Translations under genes and position numbers: made by a program
Source of the DNA: Urechis unicinctus
Lineage: Eukaryota > Annelida > Polychaeta > Xenopneusta > Urechidae
Direction: 5' to 3'
NCBI GenBank assembly: GCA_034190875.2
Contig: CM067345.1
Location: forward strand, 24,451,696-24,515,695
Length of the DNA stretch: 64,000 bases
Notes under the pieces: generated by a model
What the model was told of the DNA's origin: nothing
Seen by the model: only the letters and a program-made list of their open reading frames with translations
Database searches by the model: none
Shown: positions 12,919 through 26,640 of the stretch, in pieces
How the letters are laid out: each line of letters starts with the position of its first letter
Position numbering within the stretch: position 1 is the first letter of the stretch

Positions 12919-15900
12919 TGTTTATCTTAGACACAGCGCTTGCCAACAACAGGTCGCAATTTTGAAACATGTAATGTGTTAACATTGTCAGAAAGCAGCA
13001 ATAGAAAGTTGAGGAATGAGGTATCAATTACCAAGACCCTAGTCACATCTAAGATGCTACACAGTTATCATGATTCCATCAACGACAAAACGTCTCCTCG
13101 TAGTCTGCATCAATCTATTTCAGCGCTGGTCGCCAGTCATTAAACCCAAATTCTATTTGGTATGTTCATCATCATATAATCATCAGGTTTATTACTTGAA
13201 TGTAATCAACAGTGAGTCCTATGACCCCACCAAGAGTAGCGCATTGTCTCTTTGGAACCATGACCCCAGTCATTCTTTAGATCATGAACCCAGTGTTCTT
13301 GGTCCATTATGCTATGTATTCATATGGCATCTACGCAGTCGTGGAAATATCTTGCATTTGTGAACCGAGATTCCCGTCAAGACATTTTCCTTGCGTGCAG
13401 CCTCATGCTTGTTAATGCTGTACTGTCTCCCTAACTGTACATAAGCTTACATGGGACGCGGCGGGTAAATGCTGGTGGCGCTTATAACATCATAGAATAA
13501 CGGCCTAGTGTGCTCAGTCTGGGGTTTTTATTTCACTCACGAGCGCAGGCAATAGCCGTCGCTCATCAGGGATATTGTTGTCAAGGAGCAGAGCGGTCTG
13601 ATATTAACCTTTTGTTCCGTAATGCATGTCATTGTTATTCCCAAGATAATTGAATAATGGCAATATGTAACAGTAGAAGGCTGGCTGTGTTAACAGAACG
13701 AGCCGCGATAGATCAGCTGAAAGAAGTCTACCTGGTCCAATGCGTTATCCTTAATCTACAAGCATAACTGACTCCTATCTATTATTTTTGGTATGGCATG
13801 TTACAATTTTACTACATGGAGCAAGACAAATATGCCTGGTAATTTTATTGTGGTTGATTCAATGATGCATTCCCTTATATGGCGTGAAAAGTCGTGATTC
13901 AGATGTCGTCCTATGACGAATACAAAAGCAGCTGGACTATCGTGACTGAAACAACTTGATTGGCTGCATCATCCTTCGAGTGCCTACACATGCGCATTTC
14001 CATTATACTCAAACTTTTTTAGCTTTAATTATCTCGAAGTGTCTACCGCGTGACATATTTGGTTGATTATTCACGTACCGTAAAAATAAAGATTAAGACT
14101 TTTCAAAGGCCAAATCAAAGCAAGGGTAACGGATTGGACTCTATATGATAGAAAATGATTTATACAAGAGTGGGAAAAGTGTTTTTAATGAAATACACTT
14201 CTAATTTAATTGCATAATTTTACATGTATTATTAAAATATGCTTGGCTTATAACGTCGCATGCTAAATGAAAGCTTGCTTATGTAGCAATATAAATCACA
14301 CATTTATGCTTTCGTTTGACCCTATCTTTACAGTCTGGTGAACATCACCCTGGCCAACGATACCATTCTCTACATACTACCACTCATAGGCAAACCAATA
14401 GACACATTTAGCATCAGAGAGCATAACTGAATTTTAGATATTCTTTGGATTACATTCCATTTAGTCTTTTCGGTGACTTGTTCGATAGAATTGGCTGCAA
14501 ATCACTACGTTCATTTATAGAGATATATGCCTATTGGTGAGGTAAGTTGCAACCTGCACAGATTTGAAATGCCACCTGTCATGCATCCCCCGCCCCCCCC
14601 CAACCCCCTCGAGTAAAAGGCCAGCACCAATAGAGTTGAGCCACGATCACTGATCTATATTTTTATAGATCATTGGCTTCGATGGCTATAATGCACGGAG
14701 ACTGAAAAAATGAAATGGACATGGTAAAAACATGCAGGGCGTTTCGTAAATTGTGTCCTGGTAAAGTCATAATGTATAGATCGTGTTCCATGAGCACCTA
14801 TTGAGGCACATTATCTATGGTTTGAGCGATCAAGCCTCTCACCTCATTTGTCGGAAGGAGCATGAATGATAGTGGTATATGAGCGATGGCACCATGGCCA
14901 ATTGTATGAGTCAATCGCACCTTACCAATTATGTAAAGGCTGTTTAAGATGGAAGCAAGGTTTTATTGCTTATCACTTCGTAAAGTTGTTGCAAGAATTA
15001 TTGTCATCCCATGACTGTAAGAACGCAGAATATAACAATGTACCCGAGCAGCATCTCGCTTTCTAAAATCTAATAGATTAGCGTAGTGGGTTATTAACTG
15101 TAATGTGTGTGTTGGACATATAAACCACTGTTATGCGTGGTTTCACCGCGGTAGTCATGGGATTGCTGCTGCCAATGTAATCTCAGCTATCATTCACCAT
15201 GCTGATAACGTCTAACCTATTAATGATTCAAATCTGCAGACAAAGCTGAGTGCGTTTTTCATGCATGCTGGTTGCAACGTGTGGCTGGCTATGTATAGCT
15301 GCGTTAACTCATCAGTTCCACGGGATTTTTTCCCAAGAGCCTACGGTAGACTGCACTTTGAATTGTCATTTTGTGATGCGAACGTATATCAATACTAGCA
15401 ATCAGGCAAGATGGTTAAACGCTCTTTGCAACAAGCTTATGTTTATCCATATCATATCGCTATGGGATGCAACAGATGTTTCTCTACAAGTATTAGAGAC
15501 TAAAGCAAACCCTTGCCTCCGCAATCTGAGGATTCATGTTATAAATCATTATCACATTTCCTAAACAAAATGATGTATTCGTGAGTTGTATCCATAGCAA
15601 AGCAGAACCTCGCTTTGGCTGTGACACAGGATCCCCCATAATACAGCATTGTAGCCCCATTCAACTCCACCATCAATCAATGTAAAGCCTGCAATTTATG
15701 AATCATACTGCAAAGCAATAAGGGAATGCTCGATTGTTATAGAACTATTGATATCTGCTAAACTTGATAGCAACCACGTTTATGTTCCTCGCAATTAATC
15801 ACCAGTATAGGAAAACGCGACAAACATTGGATGAAGGTCCGCGTCAGTCGCTTGACGCCTGGCCTATCGTCGATTTAATGAAGAGCAATAAACTGGATGG

Positions 15901-18900
15901 GGGAAACTCACGCGTCGGGTTGGTGAAATTACATCATTACCATTAACTGCATTTAGTCCAGTCCTCGTGACAGTGGGGTTAAATGGCATGGATTTTCATA
16001 ACATGGGAGATGTAAATGAATCTGTCTTCTTTTAACTAGTGCTCGCTCAGTCATAATTTTGAGGCTACGATTTCGGGATTTAGATGATTTTTGCATTGCC
16101 ACAAGAACCAGATGATACATAATACCATAACGGCTGGTACTATTTCCCCATGCCATTCTGAGCAATCACGTCAACATCGTGTAATGGCGTATGTAGTCCA
16201 TTGCCATACGTGTGTTGTCACCGAAAAATATTTTTATATAACACAAGCACCGCCATTCGTTAATAGATAATTGTTATGCTACGCGTCCATTGCGCTTATA
16301 CTTTTTAAGCGCTTCTTCGTCACAAAAAAATACACGTGCATTAAATTGAAAACATCCGTTCTTCCCTATTGTTGACGGTAACTAGATGGTTGTAGTATCC
16401 TGGTGATTAACCATTGTATTGATGGGTCTTCACGTGAGACTGGTCATTATTGTGCTCAGATTGATATTTGAGCTTGAACACGCGGAGTTAATGGTTAGTG
16501 TCAGGCCAAGGCTGTTGAGTTTTTTAACCATTGACTTTGGCTGAGAATAAAATGAAACCCGCGTAGTATTGGCCTGGGCTAACAAATCATCTGCACCGCT
16601 TTCCAGCATATTATCTAATTCACGCCTGTTATATGTTTTGTCATTTGCGCGCTGCAGTGCTTCATTCGCCTTGGTCAACTCCTTAATGCGAAATGTTGTG
16701 TTCCAATTCCCGAGCTACACAGGGAAACCAATACGAGTTAGACTGACGGTGACATTGCCCTGCTTGGTATTCAAACATCACTACACTGTGGTAATGGATG
16801 AGATATCCTAAACGGAAGTGATTTTCGCTTCTCGTGGAAAACTATCCCAGAGTAATGTAGTTGTGATTTATGTGTTGGTTACACAAGCAACAATTGCTTA
16901 GGACATGATGTAAGGTAAGACATGAGATTCCAATCCGCATACAAGACTTATTAAGTTAACCCAGCACACAAAAATGGCAAAAACAGCGGTGGTAACCCAT
17001 ATGGTATCTCACGATGTCCACTCCATATAGAAAGCTCAAGCCCTTAGATATTCAATTTCCTCATTATTTAAAGAATGTTTTGCGATAATTATCACCTGTT
17101 ATTATGGTTGAAAGCATTGATTTGCTGCATGGCGATTACTGTGACAGAAGCTGTGTTAAAACACCAACAAACAATACGGGTTATATGTCAGGGAAAGGCT
17201 GCTTGGTCACACTAAACAAATATTAATTCCACGGAGTTAATGCTGATTCAGTAGGCTTACCGTTTAGGCTCTCATGTTTATCTTAATGATAACCCTATTT
17301 AATGGACAAGATGGTGCTCAACATGGAGCAGAGTACAAACAAGCAAGCCCCTGCTCACAGCATCAGGGAGTTATCACAATGCTGGTAAGAATCAATATCC
17401 CGTTACATCGACTAAGTCGTATATTCATTGCTGGTATTCACAGTAGTGCGGATACTTATCGAGCCTTCAATCCTTGTCACAGGATTGCCCATAATAAAGC
17501 AGCAGAGGTGGTCACAACTCGGCCATTCATTGATTGAAAGCTCGGCATTATTATTGCATTTTACGAATGGTGCTGGAAAAGAGGAGTTTTGGCGGACACA
17601 TACTATGAAAGTTAGGTATTTAATATTTACTTAATATTCATGGTAACCACGATTATGGCGCTTGTAATTAATCATCAGCATAAGATAAAGTGCCAAATAT
17701 TTAATTAACCACACCATCATTATCTGTTCGTTATTGGCTTTTACATTGAGATAGATAAGCCAACTCCGACACAAGCCCTTATATATCCTGGGTTTTAATA
17801 TACGTGCAATTACGGATCTAGAAGATTATTATTAACCCTATGTCGCAGTTAGTAAAACTTTTATGTGTTACTCGTTTCAGGTTCCATTGGACGTGATGTG
17901 TATCAAGAGACACAATGGACAAGTTTATTCCCCGATTGTAATTAACATTTTAACCATCGGCACTAAAAGAAATAACTTAATGTCTCTGTGGATATCAAAA
18001 GCAGTATTTGTATACGATAAAGTTCACATTTATTCGTGGAGTTGCTCGCTCTCAGTTGTTAATGAGCCAGTCCTCATGCTCGTATCTATATAATATCCGC
18101 CTTATGCTGCGAGTATTATATCGATAGAAAGGCTACCGATGTCTGATTGTAATGCATAAGCTCAATTGAATGACTAGTACAATGTAGGCAATATCATTCC
18201 TGCATATCTATAGTCTGACGAGTAACAATTGCCATGTACGTAAATTACCCGGCATGCTAATGCATGACACCAACATGATTGGGGATATTGTCGAAAGCAA
18301 TTACGTACGAATCACTGGTTATAGGTCCAATATGTTATGAATTCAGACGACATTTTCGCAAAATGCAATTATCTAGCATTCGGGACCCAACAAATCCCCG
18401 CAAGACGGTAGTGCACTTTCCATACTTGACGACAATTGCTTATATACTGATTTAATGAATCAACGTGCGTGCACCTGACGCTAGTGCGGTGAGGAAAATG
18501 GCTTGAATATCCAGTCTGGGTTTTCATGCCCGACACTACGTCATCTAAACCAGTTATGTTTATCTCGCGAAACGCAAGCAAGAGTCATCGCTCATCGGGA
18601 ACATTGTTGCCATGGAAACCGAGTGGTCTGAAACTATCAGACTAAGCAGCTGACCCTCTCTTCCGTAATTCATACCTACCTTATTCCAAGGAGGATTGAA
18701 TAATGAGGATATGCAATAAGAGAAAAATTACTGTGGCAACGGAACAAGAGGCCCATAGTATTGGTTGGAAGACGTCTGGCTGGTTTGATGTGCTATCCTT
18801 ACAGGCATAACTTGTAATTCAAGTATTACATGTTTAATTTTGGCTGCAGGCAATAACATCAATAGCCGGAATAATTAGGTTGGGGAATTAGCTGATTCAA

Positions 18901-20138
18901 TGATGCATGCCCTTATTACGACTAGTTTGCAGGGATGGCGTCCAATGATGAATACGAATGGCAGCCCCTTTTTATGCTTGTGACGTACATAGTGCTCATG
19001 TTGGGGCGGCTAGCACTCTAAAAAGTGTATCCTTTATTATGTGCCATCCGATATGCAACTAGTAATCTGTCAAAGGAAGTGACTTGCTCTGATGAGAATG
19101 AGCAACGACGCCAATTTTGTTATAATACTATTTTGGGCAATAACCGTCACTCATTAACACGCACTCCAATCACTTTATGCAAAGTAATATACAATCATTC
19201 AAACACACCTCACACTTTTCTTTGCATGATACACCAATATTTATTTTGATGTTATAATATTATACAAAAGTTACATACTCACTCACACTTACACGCACAC
19301 ATTGAACATTCATAATCAAGACACACTGATCGCTGCCGTAAGTTCACTTGTTCCCAGGTATATTTACGCCATACAAGAGGGAGATATCGCCTTCACCCGA
19401 CGCGCCAACACCATGTAGCCAAAGCTTACGTCTCCCTGACCAAGGATACAGTGGAGACACAACGGCTCAACCAGGCGTCGGATAACGCACACCCCTCCCC
19501 TCAAGCGACACTTGGCGAACCCAATACGGCAGCCCTCCAGATATGTCATGTTCAAGAAACCTCCAAAGAAATCCACATATTTTAATTACTTCAACGGCAT
19601 TAGTCCATTGTTCTTGTATATTTAATTTTCATGACATTAGTTTAATTCTTTCAAAATTAATAGTTAAATTAGATAAATAGGTTATTTTACTATTTTCACG
19701 ATTATTAAGTATAGACTCATTGCTTTTTCCCATGTGGTTTTAGTGCGGAGTAATACTGTGAAAATGTAATTAATGTCATAACGGCTAGAGTATTCCATAT
19801 TTCAATACTTTCCATTTTATTGTAATATATTTATTTTAATACCATTTAGGCTAGCAAAATTAGAACATTTGTAAAATTATTGTAACCTAATATAATTACC
19901 TATTATTGTTATGGACATGTGCCAATGTTAAACAGTATTGGCGCATGTTCAAGCTACCCTGGGATCACTCAAAATTCAAAATCTAATAATATTGGGCACG
20001 TGTCGTGCTGTCCCTTTACTTCATAACTCTTATTCCAAATTCCATTTCATCAACCTTCAATTAGTTTAACAAAGTCAATTTTCAAAATTTAAGGGTAAAT
20101 TCTAAATTTATTGAACAGTGGAAGTTAAACTTTATTAT

Positions 20139-20150
20139 GGTTGGGGAGGA
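20139..20150 (+). other. Polypurine tract of the LTR element
   Basis: GGTTGGGGAGGA lies immediately before the TG that opens the 3' LTR, the standard position of the plus-strand primer. Confidence 0.7.
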
Positions 20151-20579
20151 TGTTATAATACTATTTTGGCTCATACGTTTTTAAAAAGCCTCCCCACTTA
20201 ATTAGCAGCACGAGAGCCCGGGTTACATCACACCACTCTTTGGGAGGAGTGTAACCCTGATAGCAATCCTCACAGCAAGCGAGTTCACCCTCCAAGTGGA
20301 CTCGTCGTGTCACGTGGGGATTGTTTTAGCCTGGCCTATCGCGGGACCCTTTATAAGGAGTCCAGATGGGTTAGTCATAGAGATCACCTAGCCAGAGAAA
20401 CGATTCGGACCGCGAGATTCCAGGGAGCTTCATTGTTGAAATCTAAATAAACAAATAAGCAACTCTACTCCAGGACTCGCGTTGATTTCCTCTGATTAGT
20501 CCCCACTCCAGCAACTACAGGCAGTGAGTAACAGTACGAAAACGAAGGAGCACATAAGCTACGAAATTCTAGTTTAACA
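20151..20579 (+). repeat. 3' LTR (429 bp)
   Basis: The segment begins TGTTA and ends TAACA, a short inverted terminal repeat with the canonical TG..CA ends. It contains a TATA-like TTTATAA near 20350 and an AATAAA polyadenylation signal near 20446, in the order expected for U3-R-U5. A purine tract precedes it. Confidence 0.75.
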
Positions 20580-20836
20580 TAGTACGCCATAGTTGAGTCG
20601 AGTGCAAGAGCCGATGTACGCTGACGTTGCCCAGGATCATGATCGCGTCGTAGCTTGCGGCCTCGTGTCTCTCCTCTCGGCGTGTGTAGCAATTGTCAGC
20701 TTTCTTCTCTAACGTAAGAGCGTGTAAGCGTCGGGAAAATGTGTGCGTTGACAGCAGTGGAAGTTGCCAACTACCCGGACTCTCACACCAAATGTTAAAC
20801 TAGAATTTCTTAGCTTATGTGCTCCTTCGTTTTCGT
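20580..20836 (-). other. Inverted LTR-end / PBS / leader module
   Basis: On the minus strand, 20836-20793 is a 44-bp copy of the LTR end, with one mismatch to 20536-20579. It is followed by a 2-nt spacer and TGGTGTGAGAGTCCGGG (plus 20774-20790), which has the TGG start and position of a primer-binding site. The remainder to 20580 is then 5' leader. This is the normal left end of the internal region, but turned around and joined to the CA end of the 3' LTR. The primer tRNA was not identified. Confidence 0.65.
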
Positions 20837-23800
20837 CCTTTGACGAATACAAAAGCAGCTGGACTATCGTGACTGAAACAACATTGCTTGATTGGCTGCC
20901 TCATGTCAGGGCCGCCATAACGCCACATGTATTAATATTATAAACCGTCTAAATTGCACACCTGCTGGTACGAAACCGACACAATTAAGTTATGTTTGAA
21001 ACCATAAGATATTGGTTTTGTCAATTAGACCATGCTTCTTATTGTATTTCTAATATATCAGGAAGCAACCTTTATGCTCATCCACCGTGTGTCACTGTGT
21101 AGAGTGGGACAGGGAGTATAAGGAGATCTGTCCTTGACCATAATCAGCATTTTATGTGAGAAATACCATCATTCGAACTACCACAGTCAGTTTCGTGAGT
21201 GGCAATTTGAAGATCCTGAAAGCCGTGTATGACCAAGTGCGTTTATTCATCAAGGGATTGAACTGAGATGGACGAGAACTTGAAGAGGTAGCGGTGTGGT
21301 TTCTGGATTGACAACAATACAGCGGCCCTTTGGTAGACGTAAAAACCTTGCTCCATTAAAGCTACTTAATTGGTTATTGTCGAAGATTCTTTATCTAATT
21401 AAAGATTGCATAACCTCACAGACCATCCAAAATCAAACTCTTATGCTATAAATAATTGAGATTGCATGTTTGGTAGGTGCTCACGATATAATGCGTGGTT
21501 ATGCCTTACGATACAAGAATTCTTGGTGACAAGAATTCTGGTGATTGCGTGCGAGATTTTTTCTGTTCAATCACCATAACATTTTGTTAATCTTGTCACG
21601 AACAAAACTATGAGAGAAAACTTGAAGTATTATATCTTTTTTCTAGTTTGTTGACACTGACACTTATCCAGAAACTGAATCCCACGCAACCAACCCTTTG
21701 TAAGAGCTTTTATGATATGTCCGCAATATTGACCATCATATTTGAGGATAAGTTGACACGAAGATCTTTGGGGAAAAAGGTCCTGGTGCATTGGGATAAA
21801 GAACAGTTACTGCTAAGACGGCATATAGGGGTCATTAGGAATGGATGGTCACACCCACGGTTATGGCTGAAACAAAAACAACCACAAGTATAAAGAACAG
21901 AATACAAATATGTAAATGCTGCGTTATGTTGTATTTGGAATAGTTTTTGAGCCTAACAAACCAAGACCTTAATCATCGATAGTCTGTTAAAACCAGCACT
22001 TGTACCAACATTTGTTGTAAGAATAAAGACTCCCCATCCGCGATGTCACATATTTAAGACAGGCGACATTACATTACTGGTGGAGCGGGAATCGTCCTGT
22101 TGTAGTCAACAAAAACACTCTGATGCTACTCTCAAATTACGCCACCACTTGTCGTTTATACAAATCGATTTTAATTACAATTGGAGCGCTGTACATATGT
22201 CAACTATATGTACTAGTGTGGAACTAGCCGTTTACTTGACCAGTATGCCTTTGGCAATAAGAGCTTGTTTGAAGAGAGACAGACCATGTTCACAACACGT
22301 GGTTGCCATAGAACAGCACCATTGCCTCTATCAGTTTTATATTCACCATTGCCTCTGTCAGTTTTATATTGGATAATAGATACGAACACTGTATGCTATC
22401 TTTCGCGACCTCTTTAATCACAGTCATAATATGAGAAATGTTACCACACCATATCTTGCGCAGGTTCTAATCTTAGTAAAGGGAAATGTGTGCAGTTTTG
22501 TAAAGTGTAGAAACCAGTGTTCTAGCACGTTTTCATCATGACATTTTCAGTCTCGTGTGATTGCCCAAGAATCTTATGAGGCAGGGTCAGCCATATATCA
22601 CTCAAGATTTTAGATGAGAGTTTGATCAAATATCACCAGTTTTGTAACCTCACAGTTTCATATTTACTGAGAAAACCCAGGCTTTCCACACGAAAAGAGT
22701 AAGTAGTTTTACAGAGGGCGCTTTCCGGGAAACAACATTCAACGCTTCATGTTATACACGCCATGTGATATGGTTTTGACGAATGGGAACACCGTGAGAA
22801 TCACACATCTCTATCCTGCCTCACGTGTAGTGTAACATGGCTTTATCTTGTTAGGTGTTTGATAACTACTTAATAAGATGTAACATAGTGGTGCACCATA
22901 AATCAATGCTTAATTGTGTGTATGTGCTGTTAGGCTGGTACCATTTAGACTTGGTTTAGGGATCATAGATTACAAATATCATGCATATCAACTCACGTTA
23001 TACATGTTGTCCGTTTCTTAACTGCCAATTGTTTATGATTCACACGAATCAAACGAACACTGTCGCCATTTATTCACATAATGAACTGAATACAATCGTT
23101 ACATTCAGTGTTGATTTATGTATCTCCCTGGCAAACATTTAAACGGAAAAGTTATTTAAAAGCTTATTCATATAAAAATGCATTATCGTTAATTTGGGCT
23201 TACAACAGACAATCGTTATTATGAGTGTTTTACACTGTGCGTGGTTATAAATAGTTTGATTACATTGGTCGGCTGTATTTGTTTTGTGTGGAGTAAATCT
23301 ATGCGATGAGGTAGTTGTGATCTATTCATGTGTAATGCAGCCAGACATCACCGACTGCGACCAGCATTCGACTTTGTAACGTAATCTACAACACATCTGC
23401 TACGACCTTGTCACTATATCCATTCTCGTTATTTGAGATATGAATGTAGTAGCGGGTGTTTGAGTGATTCTATGGCAGCTAAAGTGGTTGGAAATTGAAT
23501 CGGATGCAACTGAATCAGCGCAATATCTGTGATGCAGCCATACTCATTGATGCATCAATTAATTGACTATTGACTGATATTATCCTACTAAATCAACTGA
23601 AATAATATGGAACCTCCTCAAGCCAGAATAACTCTACATACTCTTCAATGAAAGATCTGCCTTGCTACTACTACAAAATTGTAGTTAAATAGTACTTCTC
23701 CTTGCCGCAAAAAGTGCTGGCAAACTTTGTCGTTGCATTCTTATGCAACCACATTATATCAGAAATTCTCATCAGCAATTTTTACCATGTACAACTGGGC

Positions 23801-24392
23801 TATCATATGCTTAACAGCATGGGTACGTTGAGGAAAAGGCACAGAAGAGCCCTGATTCATGTTAATAAATAAAGGTTTTCTGCAACAAAGTTTCTTTACA
23901 GATATTTTCCTCCAGTGCATTTCCTGATAGCATAAGCATGCATTTTCGCTGATTTGGTATAAATTTTTTGATATAGCCTCTGAACTGACTTTATTTGTGT
24001 TGGGAACACCAAATCATTGACATCTGATCGATATCGGTGACTTGAAAACGCGCCTAAACTGTGAATATAAAATATGCAAATGAGTAGCTCCTCTTTCTAG
24101 TACCTGTACATGCGCATTTCTATTATACTCAAACTTTTTTAGCTTTGATTATCTCGAAGTGTCTACCGCGTGACATATTTGGTTAATAATTCACGTCCGG
24201 TACAAAATTAAGATTCAGACTTTTCAAAGGCCAAACAAAGCAAGGCTAACGGATTGGGCTCGATTTGGTAGAAAATGATTTATAAAAAGTTAGGAAATGG
24301 GACAATGAAGTTTTGTTTTATGAAAAACACTTCTTATTTAATTGAATACTTTAACATGTATTATTAAAATATGCTTGGCTTATAACGTCGCT

Positions 24393-26640
24393 TGCTAAAT
24401 GAAAGCTTGCTTATGCAGCAATATATACAGACTACCACTTACATGGTCACATTTTCGGTCTCATATTATGCGGACACAAAAAGACACATTTAGCATCAGA
24501 GAGCATAACTGAATTTCGGATATTCGTTGGATTATATTCCATTTAATCTTTTCAGTTACTTGTTCGATTGAATTGACTACAAATCACTACGTTCATTTAT
24601 AGTGACACATGACTATTGGTGAGGCAGTTCGCAACCTGCGCAGATTTGAACTGCCACCTGTGATCCAGTACAACCCCCCCCCCCCCCCGCCCGCCCCCCC
24701 CCCCTTGCCCCCAACCGGATTCTCTCACTATGTTATAATACCACCCACTCGTCTATGTTGGTGGATAAAGATGCAGCACATCTGTTGCTTTTTAAGCACA
24801 AATGTCTTTATGAACGAGGTATGGTATGCTGAGACATCGAGCGAGAAACCGACTTAGCTGTTTAGCAACAGCATAACTTAGAACGCTTTATCCACTAACC
24901 ACTTATTGCATACCAACGATCTCTCATCCATTCCGGTGACTGGGGCAATAGATCTTCATTACATATATATTTGTAAAAATTGCTTTAGTCAGCGCCAGTA
25001 GAATTGAGTCACGATCACTGATCTATATTTTTATAGATCATTGGCTTCGATGGCTATAATGCATGAAGATTGAAAAAAAGAAATGGACATGGTTAAAACA
25101 TGCAGGGTGTTTCGTAAATTGTGTTGTGGTAAAGTCGAAATGCATAGATCGTGTTCCATGAGCGATTATTGAGGCACATTCGTTATGGTTTGAGAGAGCC
25201 AGCCTCTCACTCTCAATGTTCGGAAGGAGTATGAACGATAGTGGTATGTGATAGATGGCTCAATGGCCAATTATGTCAATCGCACCTTAACAATTATATA
25301 AAGGCTGTTTAAGTTGGAAGCAAGGTTTTATTGCTTATCACTTTGTGAAGTTGTTGCATGAATTAGTCTTATAGATTAGCGTAGTGGGTAATTAACTATC
25401 ATTTGTGAATTGGATATATAAACCACTGTTATGCATGGCATGACATCGCAGTATTCATGGGATTGCTGCTGCCAATGTGATCTCAGCTGTCATTCACCAA
25501 CTTCAATCCGATTCATGATTCAGATCTGCAGACAAAGCTGAATGTGATTTTCATGCATGCTGGTTGCAACGTGTGGCTGGCTATGTACAGTTGCGTTAGC
25601 TCATCAGTTCCTCAGCATTTTTACACGATGTCCCGAGAGCCTACGGTAGACTGCACTTTGAATTGTCATTTTGTGATGCGAACGTATATCAATACTAGCA
25701 ATCAGGCAAGATGGTAAAACGCTCTTTGCAACAAGCTTATGTTTATCCATATTATATCGCTATGGGCTATAACAGATGTTTCTCTACAAGTATTAGAGAC
25801 TAAAGCAAGCCCTTGCCTCCGCAATCTGAGGATTCATGTTATAAATCAATATCTCATTTTTTAAACAAAATGATGTATTCGTGAGTTGTATCCATAGTAA
25901 AGCAGAACCTCGCTTTGGCTGTGACACAGGATCCCCCATAATACAGCATTGTAGCGCCATTCAACTCCACCATCAATCAATGTAATGCCCGCACTTTATG
26001 AATCATACCGAAAAAAAAAGGTTTTGCAAGCAATAAGGGAATACTTGTTCGCCATAGAATTATCTATTCATATCTGCTACCACGTTTGCATTGGCACACG
26101 AACCAGTTGATATGTGATACCAAAACGGCTAGTTTTATTTCTTCATGCCATCCTGAGCAATCACGTCAACATCGTGTATTGACATATGTAGTCCATTGCT
26201 ATTCATGTGTTGCTAGCGAAACATGCTTTATTTAACACAAGCACCGGCATTCGTTCATTCGAATCGCCGATGCTAGGTCAATTACTATGCACTCAGATTG
26301 CATTTACGACATACAGCCCAGAGACCTTAAGCACACTTTCTTGGCTGGTCACATATTGCTGTTATACTGCTGTACTGTCTCTGATACTGTACATTAGCCT
26401 ACATAGAATGCCCCTGACTATAATTATGTGGTGGAAATACGGGTTATTATGGAAAGATGGTTAATGAATCCAGCCAGTATTTTTAGGCCCGACAATGCGT
26501 CATCGAAAACAGCTATGCTCGACTCACGAGGATAACAATAGCCATCGTTCATCCGGGACATTGTTGTCATGGAAACAGAGCGGTCTGCTAATATCAGACT
26601 GAACCGCCGACCCGTTTATCACGTAATGCATACCTATTTT
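24393..26640. repeat. Non-coding tandem-array unit, copy R4 (partial, more diverged)
   Basis: It restarts with the unit's opening sequence and follows R1 1-1960 with more differences than R3 shows. It then jumps to sequence resembling 13400-13660. A long poly-C/G tract (about 24674-24712) replaces the shorter poly-C of R1 and R3. The last 180 bp contain the conserved module also seen at about 4210, 8590, 13530 and 18565 (core CATGGAAAC then GGTCTG). No gene is supported. Confidence 0.7.

Larger units (their letters stand above)
7922..14262. repeat. Non-coding tandem-array unit, copy R2 (5' part missing)
   Basis: Positions 7922-11280 repeat 3470-6750 of R1 with few differences. The remainder (11281-14262) is the distal part of the unit and runs directly into R3 at 14263. 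Within 11281-12060 there are weaker similarities to 1020-1250 and 2620-2900, and 13500-13660 resembles 4180-4370, so the unit itself contains two ancient diverged halves. No gene is supported. The copy carries a private insertion (10843-11007) and a long CATA array (12554-12918). Confidence 0.75.
19118..20836 (+). mobile_element. Decayed, rearranged LTR retrotransposon
   Basis: A 19-bp string starting TGTTATAATACTATTTTGG occurs at 19118-19136 and again at 20151, where it opens a complete LTR preceded by a purine-rich tract. The left copy is only the first 19 bp of the 5' LTR and is followed directly by about 1 kb of internal sequence with no intact gag or pol. The right part is unusual: after the 3' LTR comes a leader and primer-binding site in the opposite orientation, ending in an inverted 44-bp copy of the LTR end. 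The element sits exactly at the breakpoint of a deletion in R3. The superfamily (Gypsy or BEL/Pao) cannot be decided without coding sequence. Confidence 0.75.
14263..24392. repeat. Non-coding tandem-array unit, copy R3
   Basis: It starts with the sequence found at position 1 and follows R1 closely to 19117, where an LTR retrotransposon remnant begins. After that remnant (from about 20837) the sequence resumes as the equivalent of 13908 in R2, so about 4.6 kb of the expected unit is missing at the element. From about 20905 to 24090 the sequence is only distantly similar to the unit (for example 21118-21270 resembles 4946-5090). From about 24095 to 24392 it again matches 13970-14262 closely. 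No gene is supported; short frames are scattered and lack signatures. Confidence 0.75.

Noticed and set aside
12378-13027. Open frames of up to 177 codons with M-Y-V-C or T-Y-I-H repeats
   Set aside because: They are translations of the CATA array in several phases on both strands.
20536-20836. 300-bp MITE with 45-bp terminal inverted repeats
   Set aside because: The left arm is the end of a complete LTR and the right arm is followed by a PBS-like site, so a rearranged LTR element explains it better.
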